A DNA stretch of 64,000 nt from Pseudomonas extremaustralis (lineage in GTDB: Bacteria > Pseudomonadota > Gammaproteobacteria > Pseudomonadales > Pseudomonadaceae): assembly GCF_900102035.1 (NCBI RefSeq), contig NZ_LT629689.1:1426001-1490000 (forward strand), written 5' to 3'. Under the pieces are notes generated by a model. That model was not told the origin of the DNA. It saw only the letters and a program-made list of their open reading frames with translations, and did no database searches. How positions within the stretch are numbered: the first letter of the stretch is position 1; the number at the start of each line of letters is the position of its first letter. The position numbers were made by a program, and so were the translations under genes. Below, piece by piece: positions 29,863 to 37,651 of the stretch.

Positions 29863-30888
29863 ATGGTCATGCCAACTTTTCGCCGTACCCGCCGTGCGGC
29901 TTTGCCATTCGCGGTGTTGTCGGTCGCCGCTTTATTTCCGCACCTTGCGTTGGCTTGTGCCAGCTGCGGCTGCACCCTCAGTTCTGATTGGGACAGCCTC
30001 GGCCTGAGCAGCTCGACCGGGCTGAAACTGGACCTGCGTTACGACTACCTGAACCAGAACCAACTGCGTAGCGGTACCAGCACCATTTCGCCGCGCGCCG
30101 CGAGTCAGGTTTCCAACAATGGCAATCCGCAGGAAGTAGAAAAATACACGCGCAACGATTACCTGACCCTCGGCCTGGATTACAGTTTCAACCCGAGCTG
30201 GGGCGTGGACCTGCAAGTGCCTTATATCTTTCGCAGCCACAGCACCTTGGGCACCGCATCGGATGGCAACACAGCGGGTGATGGTGGTGGGCAATATGCC
30301 TCCAAGACATCCAGTCTCGGGGATATCAAGGTGATCGGCCGATACCAAGGGTTTACACCGCAGCACAACCTGGGCGTCATGTTCGGCTTGAAACTGCCCA
30401 CGGGCAGCCATGATGACACTGCGGCGTCCAGCGATCCCACGGCGCCAGGCCCTGTCGCCATTGATCGTGGCCTACAGCCAGGTTCGGGCACCACCGACGG
30501 GATCCTGGGTGTCTATTACATGGACACCCTCAATAAGAACTGGGATTACTTCGGTCAGGCAATGGTGCAGAAGGCGCTCGATTCCAGTGATCACTATCGC
30601 CCCGGCGATGGCATCAACCTGAATGTGGGCCTGCGCTATATGGGCAATGCCTATGTCATGCCGCAGCTTCAATTGAATGTGCGCCACGTTGAGCGCGATG
30701 AGGGCGCCAATGCCGACACCGTGAGTACCGGCGGAACGCTGGCCTACCTCAGTCCGGGCGTCACCGTGCCGCTGGGCAAAAAAGTGTCGATGTACAGCTT
30801 CGTGCAATTGCCGGTGTACCAAAACGTCAATGGTGTGCAACTTGCCCCGCGCTATACCGCGACGGTAGGGGCTCGCTACACGTTCTAG
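29863..30888 (+). CDS. Outer-membrane beta-barrel protein with a CASCGC motif
   Basis: A 341-residue exported protein. The signal peptide (about 1-31) ends just before ACASCGCTLSSDW, a compact Cys motif at the mature N-terminus that could bind a metal. The rest alternates polar and hydrophobic residues as in a beta-barrel and ends YTATVGARYTF, with a terminal Phe as outer-membrane proteins require. It resembles proteins annotated as transporter-like barrels found beside TlpA-type thioredoxins. Neighbouring genes suggest metal handling. Function is unknown. Confidence 0.75.
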   Translation: MVMPTFRRTRRAALPFAVLSVAALFPHLALACASCGCTLSSDWDSLGLSSSTGLKLDLRYDYLNQNQLRSGTSTISPRAASQVSNNGNPQEVEKYTRNDYLTLGLDYSFNPSWGVDLQVPYIFRSHSTLGTASDGNTAGDGGGQYASKTSSLGDIKVIGRYQGFTPQHNLGVMFGLKLPTGSHDDTAASSDPTAPGPVAIDRGLQPGSGTTDGILGVYYMDTLNKNWDYFGQAMVQKALDSSDHYRPGDGINLNVGLRYMGNAYVMPQLQLNVRHVERDEGANADTVSTGGTLAYLSPGVTVPLGKKVSMYSFVQLPVYQNVNGVQLAPRYTATVGARYTF

Positions 30889-30894
30889 CGCACT

Positions 30895-30927
30895 GGCAGG
30901 GCGTCGATGATCCATCGGCGCCTTGCC
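30895..30927 (+). terminator. Strong hairpin after the outer-membrane barrel gene
   Basis: A 15-bp stem (two G-U pairs) with a 3-nt ATC loop starts 6 nt after the stop codon. There is no U tract, so it may terminate with Rho, protect the mRNA end, or reduce expression of the following gene. Confidence 0.5.
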
Positions 30928-30995
30928 GCGGCTGCTCCACGATTGGAAACCGACTCAGCCTGCTATGCCAGGCGAATAAACCCGAGGTCAACCTG

Positions 30996-31499
30996 ATGTA
31001 CGCAAAAACACCCCTACGCTGGTTTGTACTGTGCTGCTGCCTGTTCAGCCTGCCCTCGTGGGCAATTGATGTAGGCGAGCACGCACCGGGCCTGACGGCA
31101 AAAACCCTGAATGGCGAAACATTTGATTTACATCAGCAAGCCAATCAGGTGGTCATCGTGAATTTCTGGGCCTCTTGGTGCGAACCGTGCCGTGAAGAAA
31201 TGCCGGCGATGCAAAGCTATTACCAACGGCATAAAAGCGAAGGCCTAAAGATTATCGCGATCAGCATGGATGAGCCCGAAGACGACGCCATGGTGCGCAA
31301 GGTCATGGCAAGTTACAGCTATCCCGCAGCATTCCAGCGTGATGCGGACTTCAGCGCGTTTGGCCGAATCTGGCGCATGCCAATGACTTACGTGATCGAT
31401 AAGCAGGGCATCGTGCGCAAGGATGGCAGCGTCGGAGCCCCCAAAATCGATCTGCCGTTGTTGGAAAAACTCGTGACGCCATTGCTGACCGCTCACTAG
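30996..31499 (+). CDS. TlpA-like periplasmic thioredoxin
   Basis: A 167-residue TlpA/ResA-type protein with an N-terminal signal (about 1-24) and the redox motif WCEPC in VIVNFWASWCEPCREEMPAMQ. A conserved cis-Pro region (WRMPMTYVID) is present. It would reduce disulfides or metal sites in the periplasm. Its likely partners are the Cys-rich proteins encoded just upstream (CASCGC barrel and DUF2946 proteins). It is the last gene of the group before a terminator-like hairpin. Confidence 0.88.
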   Translation: MYAKTPLRWFVLCCCLFSLPSWAIDVGEHAPGLTAKTLNGETFDLHQQANQVVIVNFWASWCEPCREEMPAMQSYYQRHKSEGLKIIAISMDEPEDDAMVRKVMASYSYPAAFQRDADFSAFGRIWRMPMTYVIDKQGIVRKDGSVGAPKIDLPLLEKLVTPLLTAH

Positions 31500-31615
31500 A
31501 GTGACGGCGCCCGAACATTATTTGTCTCCGGTCAGATGGCGAGGTCGGTATCGGTTGATGTGTCGACCGCTTTCAAGGCCCGACCCAGGCGCTATCTGAT
31601 CCAGGGATACCCCCC

Positions 31616-31642
31616 AAAAAAGGAAAACCCGCGTGCCTTTTT
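31616..31642. terminator. Probable terminator between the tlpA-like gene and hoxA
   Basis: AAAAAGG and CCTTTTT form an inverted repeat with a 12-nt loop, and the right arm ends in five Ts. It may act in both directions. Confidence 0.5.
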
Positions 31643-31724
31643 GGCACCGTGCTACCATCGTTGCCACGACCCGCAGCAACATAATGTTGCAATGAAATCC
31701 CATCATTTGGCCTTTCGCTGACTC

Positions 31725-33185
31725 ATGACCTCCTCATTCGACTCGCAATCCGACTTGCCCATGATTCTGGTAGTGGACGATGAGCTACGTTCGCGTGAAT
31801 CGTTGCGCCGGGTACTCGATCAGGAGTTCCAGGTACTGCTGGCCGAGTCCGCCGCGCAAGCCCGTGAACTCCTTGAACAGCACGGGGTGGCGGTGATCCT
31901 CTGCGACCAGCGCATGCCCCATGTCAGCGGTATCGAGTTTCTCAAGGAAGTGCGCGAACGCTGGCCGGATGTGGTGCGCATTGTGCTGTCGGGCTACACC
32001 GATTCGGAAGACATCATCGCGGGCGTCAATCAGGCCGGTATCTATCAGTACCTGCTCAAACCCTGGCTGCCTGAAAACCTGCTCAACACGGTGCGCAACG
32101 CGGTGGAGAGCCAATCGTTGCAAAACCATATGCAGCGACTGGACCTGGAACTGCGCGCCGGCACGCCCGCGCTGCGCCGCCGCAGCCGCGAAACCTTGGA
32201 ACGGGTGCGCGACACTTTCGATTTCTCGCGCATCGTGCGCAGCGCCGGCGGTCCGTTGGATGCCGTGTGTGAGTTGGCCGCACGGGTCGCTCGCTATGAC
32301 TTGTCGGTGCTGCTGTTGGGCGAGTCGGGCACCGGCAAAGAGTTGCTGGCCCGTGCCATCCATTACGCCAGCCCGCGCGCGGGCAATGCCTTCGTCATGG
32401 AGAACTGCGCGGCGCTGCCCGATACCTTGCTGGAGTCCGAACTGTTCGGGCACAAGCGCGGGGCCTTCACCGGCGCGCATCAGGATCACATCGGGTTGTT
32501 CCAGCGCGCCAATGGCGGCACCTTGCTGCTCGACGAAATCGGCGACACCTCGCCGGCCTTTCAGGTCAAGTTGCTGCGCGTCTTGCAAGAAGGCGAGTTG
32601 CGCCCCGTTGGTGCCTCGAGCACGGTACGGGTCGATGTGCGGGTGATCGCGGCGACCCATCGCGATCTGGAGCAGGATGTGGCCGCCGGACGTTTCCGCA
32701 GCGACCTGTATTACCGCCTGTCCACGGTCAGCCTGGGCCTGCCGCCGTTGCGCGAGCGCACCGCCGACCTGATGCCCATCGCCAAAAAGCTGCTGGACGA
32801 TGCGCGCCTGGAGCTTGACCTGCCGGATCTGCACTTCGCCGACGACGCCCTGGCGAGCCTGATTGGTTATCCGTGGCCGGGCAATATTCGCGAGTTGCGC
32901 AACGAAATCTATCGCGCTGCCGCGTTGTCGGAGGGCGCGCAAATCGGGGCGCATTCGTTTTCCTGGCGCGTCATGCAAGGCCAGAGCCGCAACACCAACG
33001 ACCTGCGGCTCTCGCCACCCACCGGCACTCTGCAAGAACAACTGGACGCTATCGAAGCGACCATACTCAAGGAATCGCTGCTGCGTCACCGTTGGAACAA
33101 AACCCATGCGGCCCGTGAACTGGGCTTGTCGCGCGTGGGCCTGCGCCAGAAATTGCGCCGTCTTGGCCTGGAGGAAGCCCGATGA
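31725..33185 (+). CDS. hoxA: Hydrogenase transcriptional activator HoxA
   Basis: A 486-residue NtrC-family response regulator. The receiver has D18/D19 and phosphoacceptor D61 (ILCDQRMPHVSG). The AAA+ domain shows Walker A GESGTGKE (about 199-206), GAFTGA (about 246-251) and TLLLDEIGDTS. A Fis helix-turn-helix ends the protein. HoxA activates sigma-54 promoters of hydrogenase genes, and two such promoters precede hoxN and hoxK here. In characterised systems the unphosphorylated form is active and the kinase HoxJ shuts it off when no H2 is present. It overlaps hoxB by 4 nt. Confidence 0.93.
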   Translation: MTSSFDSQSDLPMILVVDDELRSRESLRRVLDQEFQVLLAESAAQARELLEQHGVAVILCDQRMPHVSGIEFLKEVRERWPDVVRIVLSGYTDSEDIIAGVNQAGIYQYLLKPWLPENLLNTVRNAVESQSLQNHMQRLDLELRAGTPALRRRSRETLERVRDTFDFSRIVRSAGGPLDAVCELAARVARYDLSVLLLGESGTGKELLARAIHYASPRAGNAFVMENCAALPDTLLESELFGHKRGAFTGAHQDHIGLFQRANGGTLLLDEIGDTSPAFQVKLLRVLQEGELRPVGASSTVRVDVRVIAATHRDLEQDVAAGRFRSDLYYRLSTVSLGLPPLRERTADLMPIAKKLLDDARLELDLPDLHFADDALASLIGYPWPGNIRELRNEIYRAAALSEGAQIGAHSFSWRVMQGQSRNTNDLRLSPPTGTLQEQLDAIEATILKESLLRHRWNKTHAARELGLSRVGLRQKLRRLGLEEAR

Positions 33186-34186
33186 ACACCCCATTTCGCG
33201 TGTTGTGGTTGCAATCGGGCGGTTGCGGCGGTTGCAACATGTCCTTGCTGTGCGCCGATACCCAGGATTTTTCCGCGATGTGGCGCAATGCGGGCATCGA
33301 GTTGCTCTGGCATCCATCGCTGTCCCTTGAAAGCGGCGATCAGGTGCTGGATATCCTGGAGGACTGCCTGCAAGGTCGCACCCGGCTCGATGCCTTGTGC
33401 ATCGAGGGCTCATTGCTGCGCGGCCCGCACGGCACCGGACGCTTTCACATGCTGGCGGGCACCGATGCGCCGATGATCGATTGGGTTCGCAAACTCGCGG
33501 CGGTGGCCCAATACACCTTGGGTATCGGCACCTGCGCGGCCTACGGAGGCATCACCGCCGCGGGCAGCAACCCGACCGACGCCTGCGGCCTGCAATTTGA
33601 CGGTGAACATCGCGGTGGCCTGTTGGGCGCCGATTATCGATCGTTGCGCGGTTTGCCGGTGATCAATGTGGCCGGTTGCCCCACGCACCCTGGCTGGGTG
33701 ACCGACACCTTGATGGCGCTGGCCGCCGGCCTGTTCGCCGAGGCCGATCTGGACGTCATCGGGCGTCCGCGTTTCTACGCGGATCAGTTGGTGCACCAGG
33801 GTTGCACGCGCAACGAGTTCTACGAATACAAGGCCAGTGCGGAAAAGCCCTCGGACCTGGGTTGCATGATGGAAAACCTCGGCTGCAAAGGCACCCAGGC
33901 CCACGGTGACTGCAATACCCGCCTGTGGAACGGCGAGGGCTCCTGTACCCGTGGCGGGTTTGCCTGCATCAACTGCACCGCGCCTGGCTTCGAAGAGCCG
34001 GGGCACGCCTTCCAGCGCACACCGAAACTGGCGGGCATTCCCATCGGCCTGCCCATCGACATGCCCAAGGCCTGGTTCGTCGCCCTGTCGGCGCTGTCCA
34101 AATCCGCCACCCCTAAGCGCGTCAAGCAGAATGCGACGTCCGATCACGCGTTGATCGCGCCGTCGGTACGCACCCCACGCCGTTAG
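33182..34186 (+). CDS. hoxB: Regulatory (H2-sensing) hydrogenase small subunit HoxB
   Basis: 334 residues with the Fe-S ligands of [NiFe] small subunits (QSGGCGGCNMS, C15 and C18; GTCAAYGG; AGCPTHPG; and the C-terminal CINCTAPGF). There is no Tat signal, so the protein stays in the cytoplasm as HupU/HoxB sensors do. The proximal motif is CGGC rather than the CTCC of the catalytic enzyme. It pairs with HoxC, 8 bp downstream, to sense H2 and signal to HoxJ. Confidence 0.94.
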   Translation: MNTPFRVLWLQSGGCGGCNMSLLCADTQDFSAMWRNAGIELLWHPSLSLESGDQVLDILEDCLQGRTRLDALCIEGSLLRGPHGTGRFHMLAGTDAPMIDWVRKLAAVAQYTLGIGTCAAYGGITAAGSNPTDACGLQFDGEHRGGLLGADYRSLRGLPVINVAGCPTHPGWVTDTLMALAAGLFAEADLDVIGRPRFYADQLVHQGCTRNEFYEYKASAEKPSDLGCMMENLGCKGTQAHGDCNTRLWNGEGSCTRGGFACINCTAPGFEEPGHAFQRTPKLAGIPIGLPIDMPKAWFVALSALSKSATPKRVKQNATSDHALIAPSVRTPRR

Positions 34187-34194
34187 GAGTTTGC

Positions 34195-35652
34195 ATGTCA
34201 CGTTTGGTGGTCGGCCCGTTCAATCGGGTTGAAGGCGATCTGGAAGTTCAACTGGAAGTGGAAGATGGCCGCGTGCGTTCGGCACGGGTCAACGCCACCA
34301 TGTACCGTGGTTTCGAGCAAATCCTGCTGCAACACGCACCGCTCGATGCGCTGACCTACGCGCCACGTATTTGCGGAATCTGCTCGGTATCGCAATCGAT
34401 CGCCGCTGCCCGCGCCCTGGCCGGGCTGGCCGGCGTACAGCCGCCGGACAACGGCCTGCTGGCAATCAACCTGATGGCCGCCACCGAAAACCTCGCCGAT
34501 CACCTGAGCCATTTCTACCTGTTTTTCATGCCGGATTTCGTGCGTCCGGTGTACGCCGACCGACCCTGGTACCCAGAGGCGCTGGCGCGCTTTACCCCGC
34601 TTCAGGGCAGCCAGCAGCGCCTGGCCATTTCCGCGCGCAAGCGCTGGCTGGACCTGATCGGCACATTGGGCGGCAAGTGGCCGCACACCGGCTCGATCCA
34701 ACCCGGCGGCTCGACCCGCGCCATCGATGCCGCCGAACGCCTGCGCCTGCTGACCCGCGTGCGCGAGTTCCGGCAGTTTCTGGAAACCGAACTGTTCGCC
34801 GCGCCGCTGGAGCGCATCAACGGGTTCAGCAGCGAAAGCGAGCTTTGGGCATGGCAAGCCGAAGCGCCGGGGCAGGGGGATTTGCGCCAGTTCCTGCAAA
34901 TCGCCCTGGATGCCGGGCTTGAGCATCTGGGGCCGGGACCGGGGCTTTATCTGTCCTACGGCGCGTATCCGCGGGCCGATGGTTCGATGGTGTTCCCGCG
35001 CGGCCTGTGGAATGGCGTCACCCAGCGTGAGCAAGCGCTGGATCTGGGTGACATCCGTGAAGACAGCGCCCATGCCTGGCTCGATGACATCGGCGGCCCG
35101 CGCCATCCGGCCGATGGGCAAACCCAGCCGTTGCTGGAAAAACCCGACGCCTATACCTGGAACAAAGCCCCACGCCTGGCCGGCGCGGTGCTGGAAACCG
35201 GCGCCATTGCGCGTCAGTTGATGGCCGGCCAACCGCTGCTGCGCGATGCCGTGGCACGCTGTTCGGCCACGGTGTATACCCGCGTGCTCGCGCGTTTGCT
35301 GGAGCTGGCGCAGGTGGTGCCGTTGATGGAGAGCTGGTTGATCGCCCTGCGTCCCGGCGAGCCGTACTACCGCGCCGCCGCATTGCCCGACAGTGGCCGC
35401 GCGGTCGGCCTGACCGAAGCGGCCCGTGGCGCGCTGGGCCATTGGCTGGAAGTAGAGCAGGGGCGAATCTCGCGATACCAGATCATCGCCCCGACCACCT
35501 GGAACTTTTCGCCACGCGATGCCCAAGGCCGACCCGGCGCACTGGAACAAGCCTTGCAAGGTGCCCAGGTGTTACCCGGCGAAAAAAGCCCGGTCGCGGT
35601 GCAACATATCGTTCGCTCTTTTGACCCGTGCATGGTTTGCACGGTGCATTGA
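34195..35652 (+). CDS. hoxC: Regulatory hydrogenase large subunit HoxC
   Basis: A 485-residue [NiFe] large subunit. The active-site cysteines are C60/C63 (RICGICSVSQS) and C479/C482 (DPCMVCTVH). The protein ends at the histidine right after the last motif, with no C-terminal extension, so it needs no protease. That is the diagnostic feature of H2-sensing hydrogenases. It acts with HoxB. Confidence 0.95.
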   Translation: MSRLVVGPFNRVEGDLEVQLEVEDGRVRSARVNATMYRGFEQILLQHAPLDALTYAPRICGICSVSQSIAAARALAGLAGVQPPDNGLLAINLMAATENLADHLSHFYLFFMPDFVRPVYADRPWYPEALARFTPLQGSQQRLAISARKRWLDLIGTLGGKWPHTGSIQPGGSTRAIDAAERLRLLTRVREFRQFLETELFAAPLERINGFSSESELWAWQAEAPGQGDLRQFLQIALDAGLEHLGPGPGLYLSYGAYPRADGSMVFPRGLWNGVTQREQALDLGDIREDSAHAWLDDIGGPRHPADGQTQPLLEKPDAYTWNKAPRLAGAVLETGAIARQLMAGQPLLRDAVARCSATVYTRVLARLLELAQVVPLMESWLIALRPGEPYYRAAALPDSGRAVGLTEAARGALGHWLEVEQGRISRYQIIAPTTWNFSPRDAQGRPGALEQALQGAQVLPGEKSPVAVQHIVRSFDPCMVCTVH

Positions 35653-35664
35653 AAAGGAAACCCC

Positions 35665-36120
35665 ATGGAACGCCTGACCATTTCCCTGGACCGTGGCCTC
35701 GCAGAGGAACTGGACGCGTTGATTCGCGACCAGGGTTACCACAACCGGTCCGAGGCCATGCGCGACATTTTGCGCCGGCATATCGAACAGGCGCGCCTGG
35801 AGCAAGGCCAGGCGCCGCATTGCGTGGCCAACCTGAGCTTCGTCTACGATCACCATTCGCGCACCCTTACCGAGCGGGTGATGGCGCTGCAACACGCCCA
35901 TCATCACCTGACTATCGCCAGCCAGCATGCACACCTGGATCACGACAACTGCCTGGAAAGCCTGATGCTCAAGGGCCCGTCCGATGAAGTGCGCGAGTTC
36001 GCCAATCGCCTGTGCGCTGAACGCGGCGTGCGCCATGGCTGGCTGAACCTGATCCCGGTGGAGCAGGGCACGACCCATGAGCAAGTCCACAGCCACCTGC
36101 ACTTGCACCCTAAAAGCTGA
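35665..36120 (+). CDS. nikR: Nickel-responsive regulator NikR
   Basis: A 151-residue NikR. The N-terminal ribbon-helix-helix (ERLTISLDRGLAEELDALI) is followed by an ACT-like metal domain with the square-planar nickel ligands in register: H77, H88, H90 and C96. A His-rich C-terminal tail (HEQVHSHLHLH) is extra. It lies between hoxC and hoxJ, an unusual place. A near-consensus NikR operator overlaps the promoter of the nickel permease gene hoxN 1.5 kb downstream, its likely target. Confidence 0.95.
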   Translation: MERLTISLDRGLAEELDALIRDQGYHNRSEAMRDILRRHIEQARLEQGQAPHCVANLSFVYDHHSRTLTERVMALQHAHHHLTIASQHAHLDHDNCLESLMLKGPSDEVREFANRLCAERGVRHGWLNLIPVEQGTTHEQVHSHLHLHPKS

Positions 36121-36125
36121 CGACC

Positions 36126-37451
36126 ATGGCACGTAAACCGCCACCCGGCGCCCTCGACGAGGACGCCTGGATCGAAGTCATCGCCAGGATGGACGAGGTC
36201 TATTCCAAGCTGGTGCAAGACGAAATCGCCCTGGAAGAAAAGAACGTCGAGCTGGAACAGTCGCAACAGTTCATTGCCGGGCTGTTGTCGTCGATGTCCG
36301 ATGTGTTGCTGGCCTGCGACCCCGAAGGGCGCATTGAAGAGAGCAACAGCGCGCTGCGCACCCTGGTCGGCCGTGACGAAGGGGCATTGTCCGGCAGCCC
36401 GGCCTACGCGTTGTTGGCCGACCCACACAGTGAAACCCAATTGCGCCAGGCTCTTGCCAGCCTGCGCAATCCCAGCGCCAGCGCATCATTGGAGGTCAAC
36501 TTCAAGGATGCCAGCGGCGCGCCGGTGCCCGTGGACGTGAGTTGCACCGTGCGCAGCGCCGGCAACGGACGCTTCATCGGGCATGTGTTGGTGGGGCGCC
36601 CGCTGGGCGAACTGCAGCACGCTTATCGCCAACTGCACGAGGCCCACGAAGCGCTCAAGCGCACTCAACAACAACTGTTGCACGCGGAAAAAATGGCCTC
36701 GCTGGGGCGCCTGGTGGCCGGTGTCGCCCACGAACTGAACAATCCCATCAGCTTCGTGCTGGCCAACGCCCACGTGCTCGACAGCTATGGCAAACGCTTG
36801 CAGCAGTATTTACAGGCGGTCCACGACGGCGAGTCGCAAACCCGCCTTCACGCCTTGCGCCAACAGCTGCGCATCGATCCGCTGCTGAGCGACTTACCGT
36901 CGTTGATCGAGGGCAGCATGGAAGGCGCGCAACGCACCGCCGACATCGTCAGCGCCCTGAAGCGCTTCTCGGCGGTGGACCGTGAAGCACTGGGCGAGGT
37001 CGACCTCAATGATGTCATCGAGCGCGCCATCCACTGGGTCTGTCGTGGCGTCGCGCCGGATCTGCAGGTGCATTGGCAGGCCGTTGACACGCCGCCGGTG
37101 CGCGGCAATGCCGGGCAACTGCTGCAAGTGCTGATGAACCTGATGCAGAACGCCTACGATGCCGCGCAAACCGCCAACCAGGCCGCGCCCACCGTGTGGA
37201 TCGATGTGACCCAGGCACCGGGGTGGGTCACGCTGCGGCTACGCGACAATGGCGCAGGCATCGCCGAAAAACATCTGGGCCAGGTGTTCGACCCGTTTTT
37301 CAGCACCAAGCCCGTGGGCAAGGGCACGGGCCTGGGGCTATCAATCAGCTACGGCATCATCGAACGCTGTGGTGGTCGGATGACCGCCGCCAATCACCCC
37401 CAGGGCGGTGCGGAATTCACCGTGACATTGCCCGAAGCCGGGTTCGCCTGA
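36126..37451 (+). CDS. hoxJ: Hydrogenase sensor histidine kinase HoxJ
   Basis: A 441-residue soluble kinase. A PAS domain (about 45-150) precedes a coiled coil and the HisKA box with H202 (AGVAHELNNPISF). The ATPase has N box LMNLMQNAYDAA, G1 box RDNGAGI and an intact G2 box GKGTGLGLS. It should interact with the HoxBC sensor and control HoxA. In Ralstonia eutropha H16 HoxJ is inactive because of a glycine substitution; here the glycine motif is whole, so H2 sensing is probably functional. It begins 5 bp after nikR. Confidence 0.92.
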   Translation: MARKPPPGALDEDAWIEVIARMDEVYSKLVQDEIALEEKNVELEQSQQFIAGLLSSMSDVLLACDPEGRIEESNSALRTLVGRDEGALSGSPAYALLADPHSETQLRQALASLRNPSASASLEVNFKDASGAPVPVDVSCTVRSAGNGRFIGHVLVGRPLGELQHAYRQLHEAHEALKRTQQQLLHAEKMASLGRLVAGVAHELNNPISFVLANAHVLDSYGKRLQQYLQAVHDGESQTRLHALRQQLRIDPLLSDLPSLIEGSMEGAQRTADIVSALKRFSAVDREALGEVDLNDVIERAIHWVCRGVAPDLQVHWQAVDTPPVRGNAGQLLQVLMNLMQNAYDAAQTANQAAPTVWIDVTQAPGWVTLRLRDNGAGIAEKHLGQVFDPFFSTKPVGKGTGLGLSISYGIIERCGGRMTAANHPQGGAEFTVTLPEAGFA

Positions 37452-37483
37452 GCCGATAATCCGCCATCCGGCTGGAAGCTCGC

Positions 37484-37520
37484 TGTCCACTTATTCGCGT
37501 GAATGGACAATCACTGTCCA
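37484..37520 (+). promoter_or_regulatory. Candidate activator site upstream of hoxN
   Basis: Three half-sites in alternating orientation: TGTCCA (37484), TGGACA (37504), TGTCCA (37515), about 95-130 bp before the expected hoxN start. The arrangement suits a sigma-54 enhancer, possibly for HoxA. Confidence 0.4.
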
Positions 37521-37586
37521 GTCGCGATGTTCGGCGAGCGCCAGAGCGTCGCCCGGCCACGGCTGAATGACCCTCGGCAGGCAAAC

Positions 37587-37602
37587 TGGCACAGGGTTTG
37601 TA
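37587..37602 (+). promoter_or_regulatory. Sigma-54 promoter of hoxN
   Basis: TGGCAC-AGGGT-TTGTA: -24 GG correct, -12 GT instead of GC. It is almost identical to the promoter of hoxK (TGGCAC-AGGTC-TTGTA), which supports both. Confidence 0.72.
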
Positions 37603-37627
37603 TGAGGTTTTTCAGATTCTTCATACA
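37599..37627. promoter_or_regulatory. NikR operator overlapping the hoxN promoter
   Basis: TGTATGA-N15-TCATACA, a perfect dyad differing from the E. coli NikR site GTATGA-N16-TCATAC by one spacer base. Its left arm covers the -12 element of the hoxN sigma-54 promoter, so bound NikR would block polymerase. Confidence 0.8.
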
Positions 37628-37651
37628 TGAACCCATCTTTCTGGAGTTCGC

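Noticed and set aside
30895..30927. A riboswitch for the tlpA-like gene
   Set aside because: Only a single hairpin is present, with no aptamer-like conserved elements, so a transcript-end hairpin is the simpler reading.
31638..31660. A sigma-54 promoter for hoxA (TTGGCACCGTGCTACC)
   Set aside because: The -24-like TGGCAC is present, but no TTGC-like -12 occurs at the required spacing.
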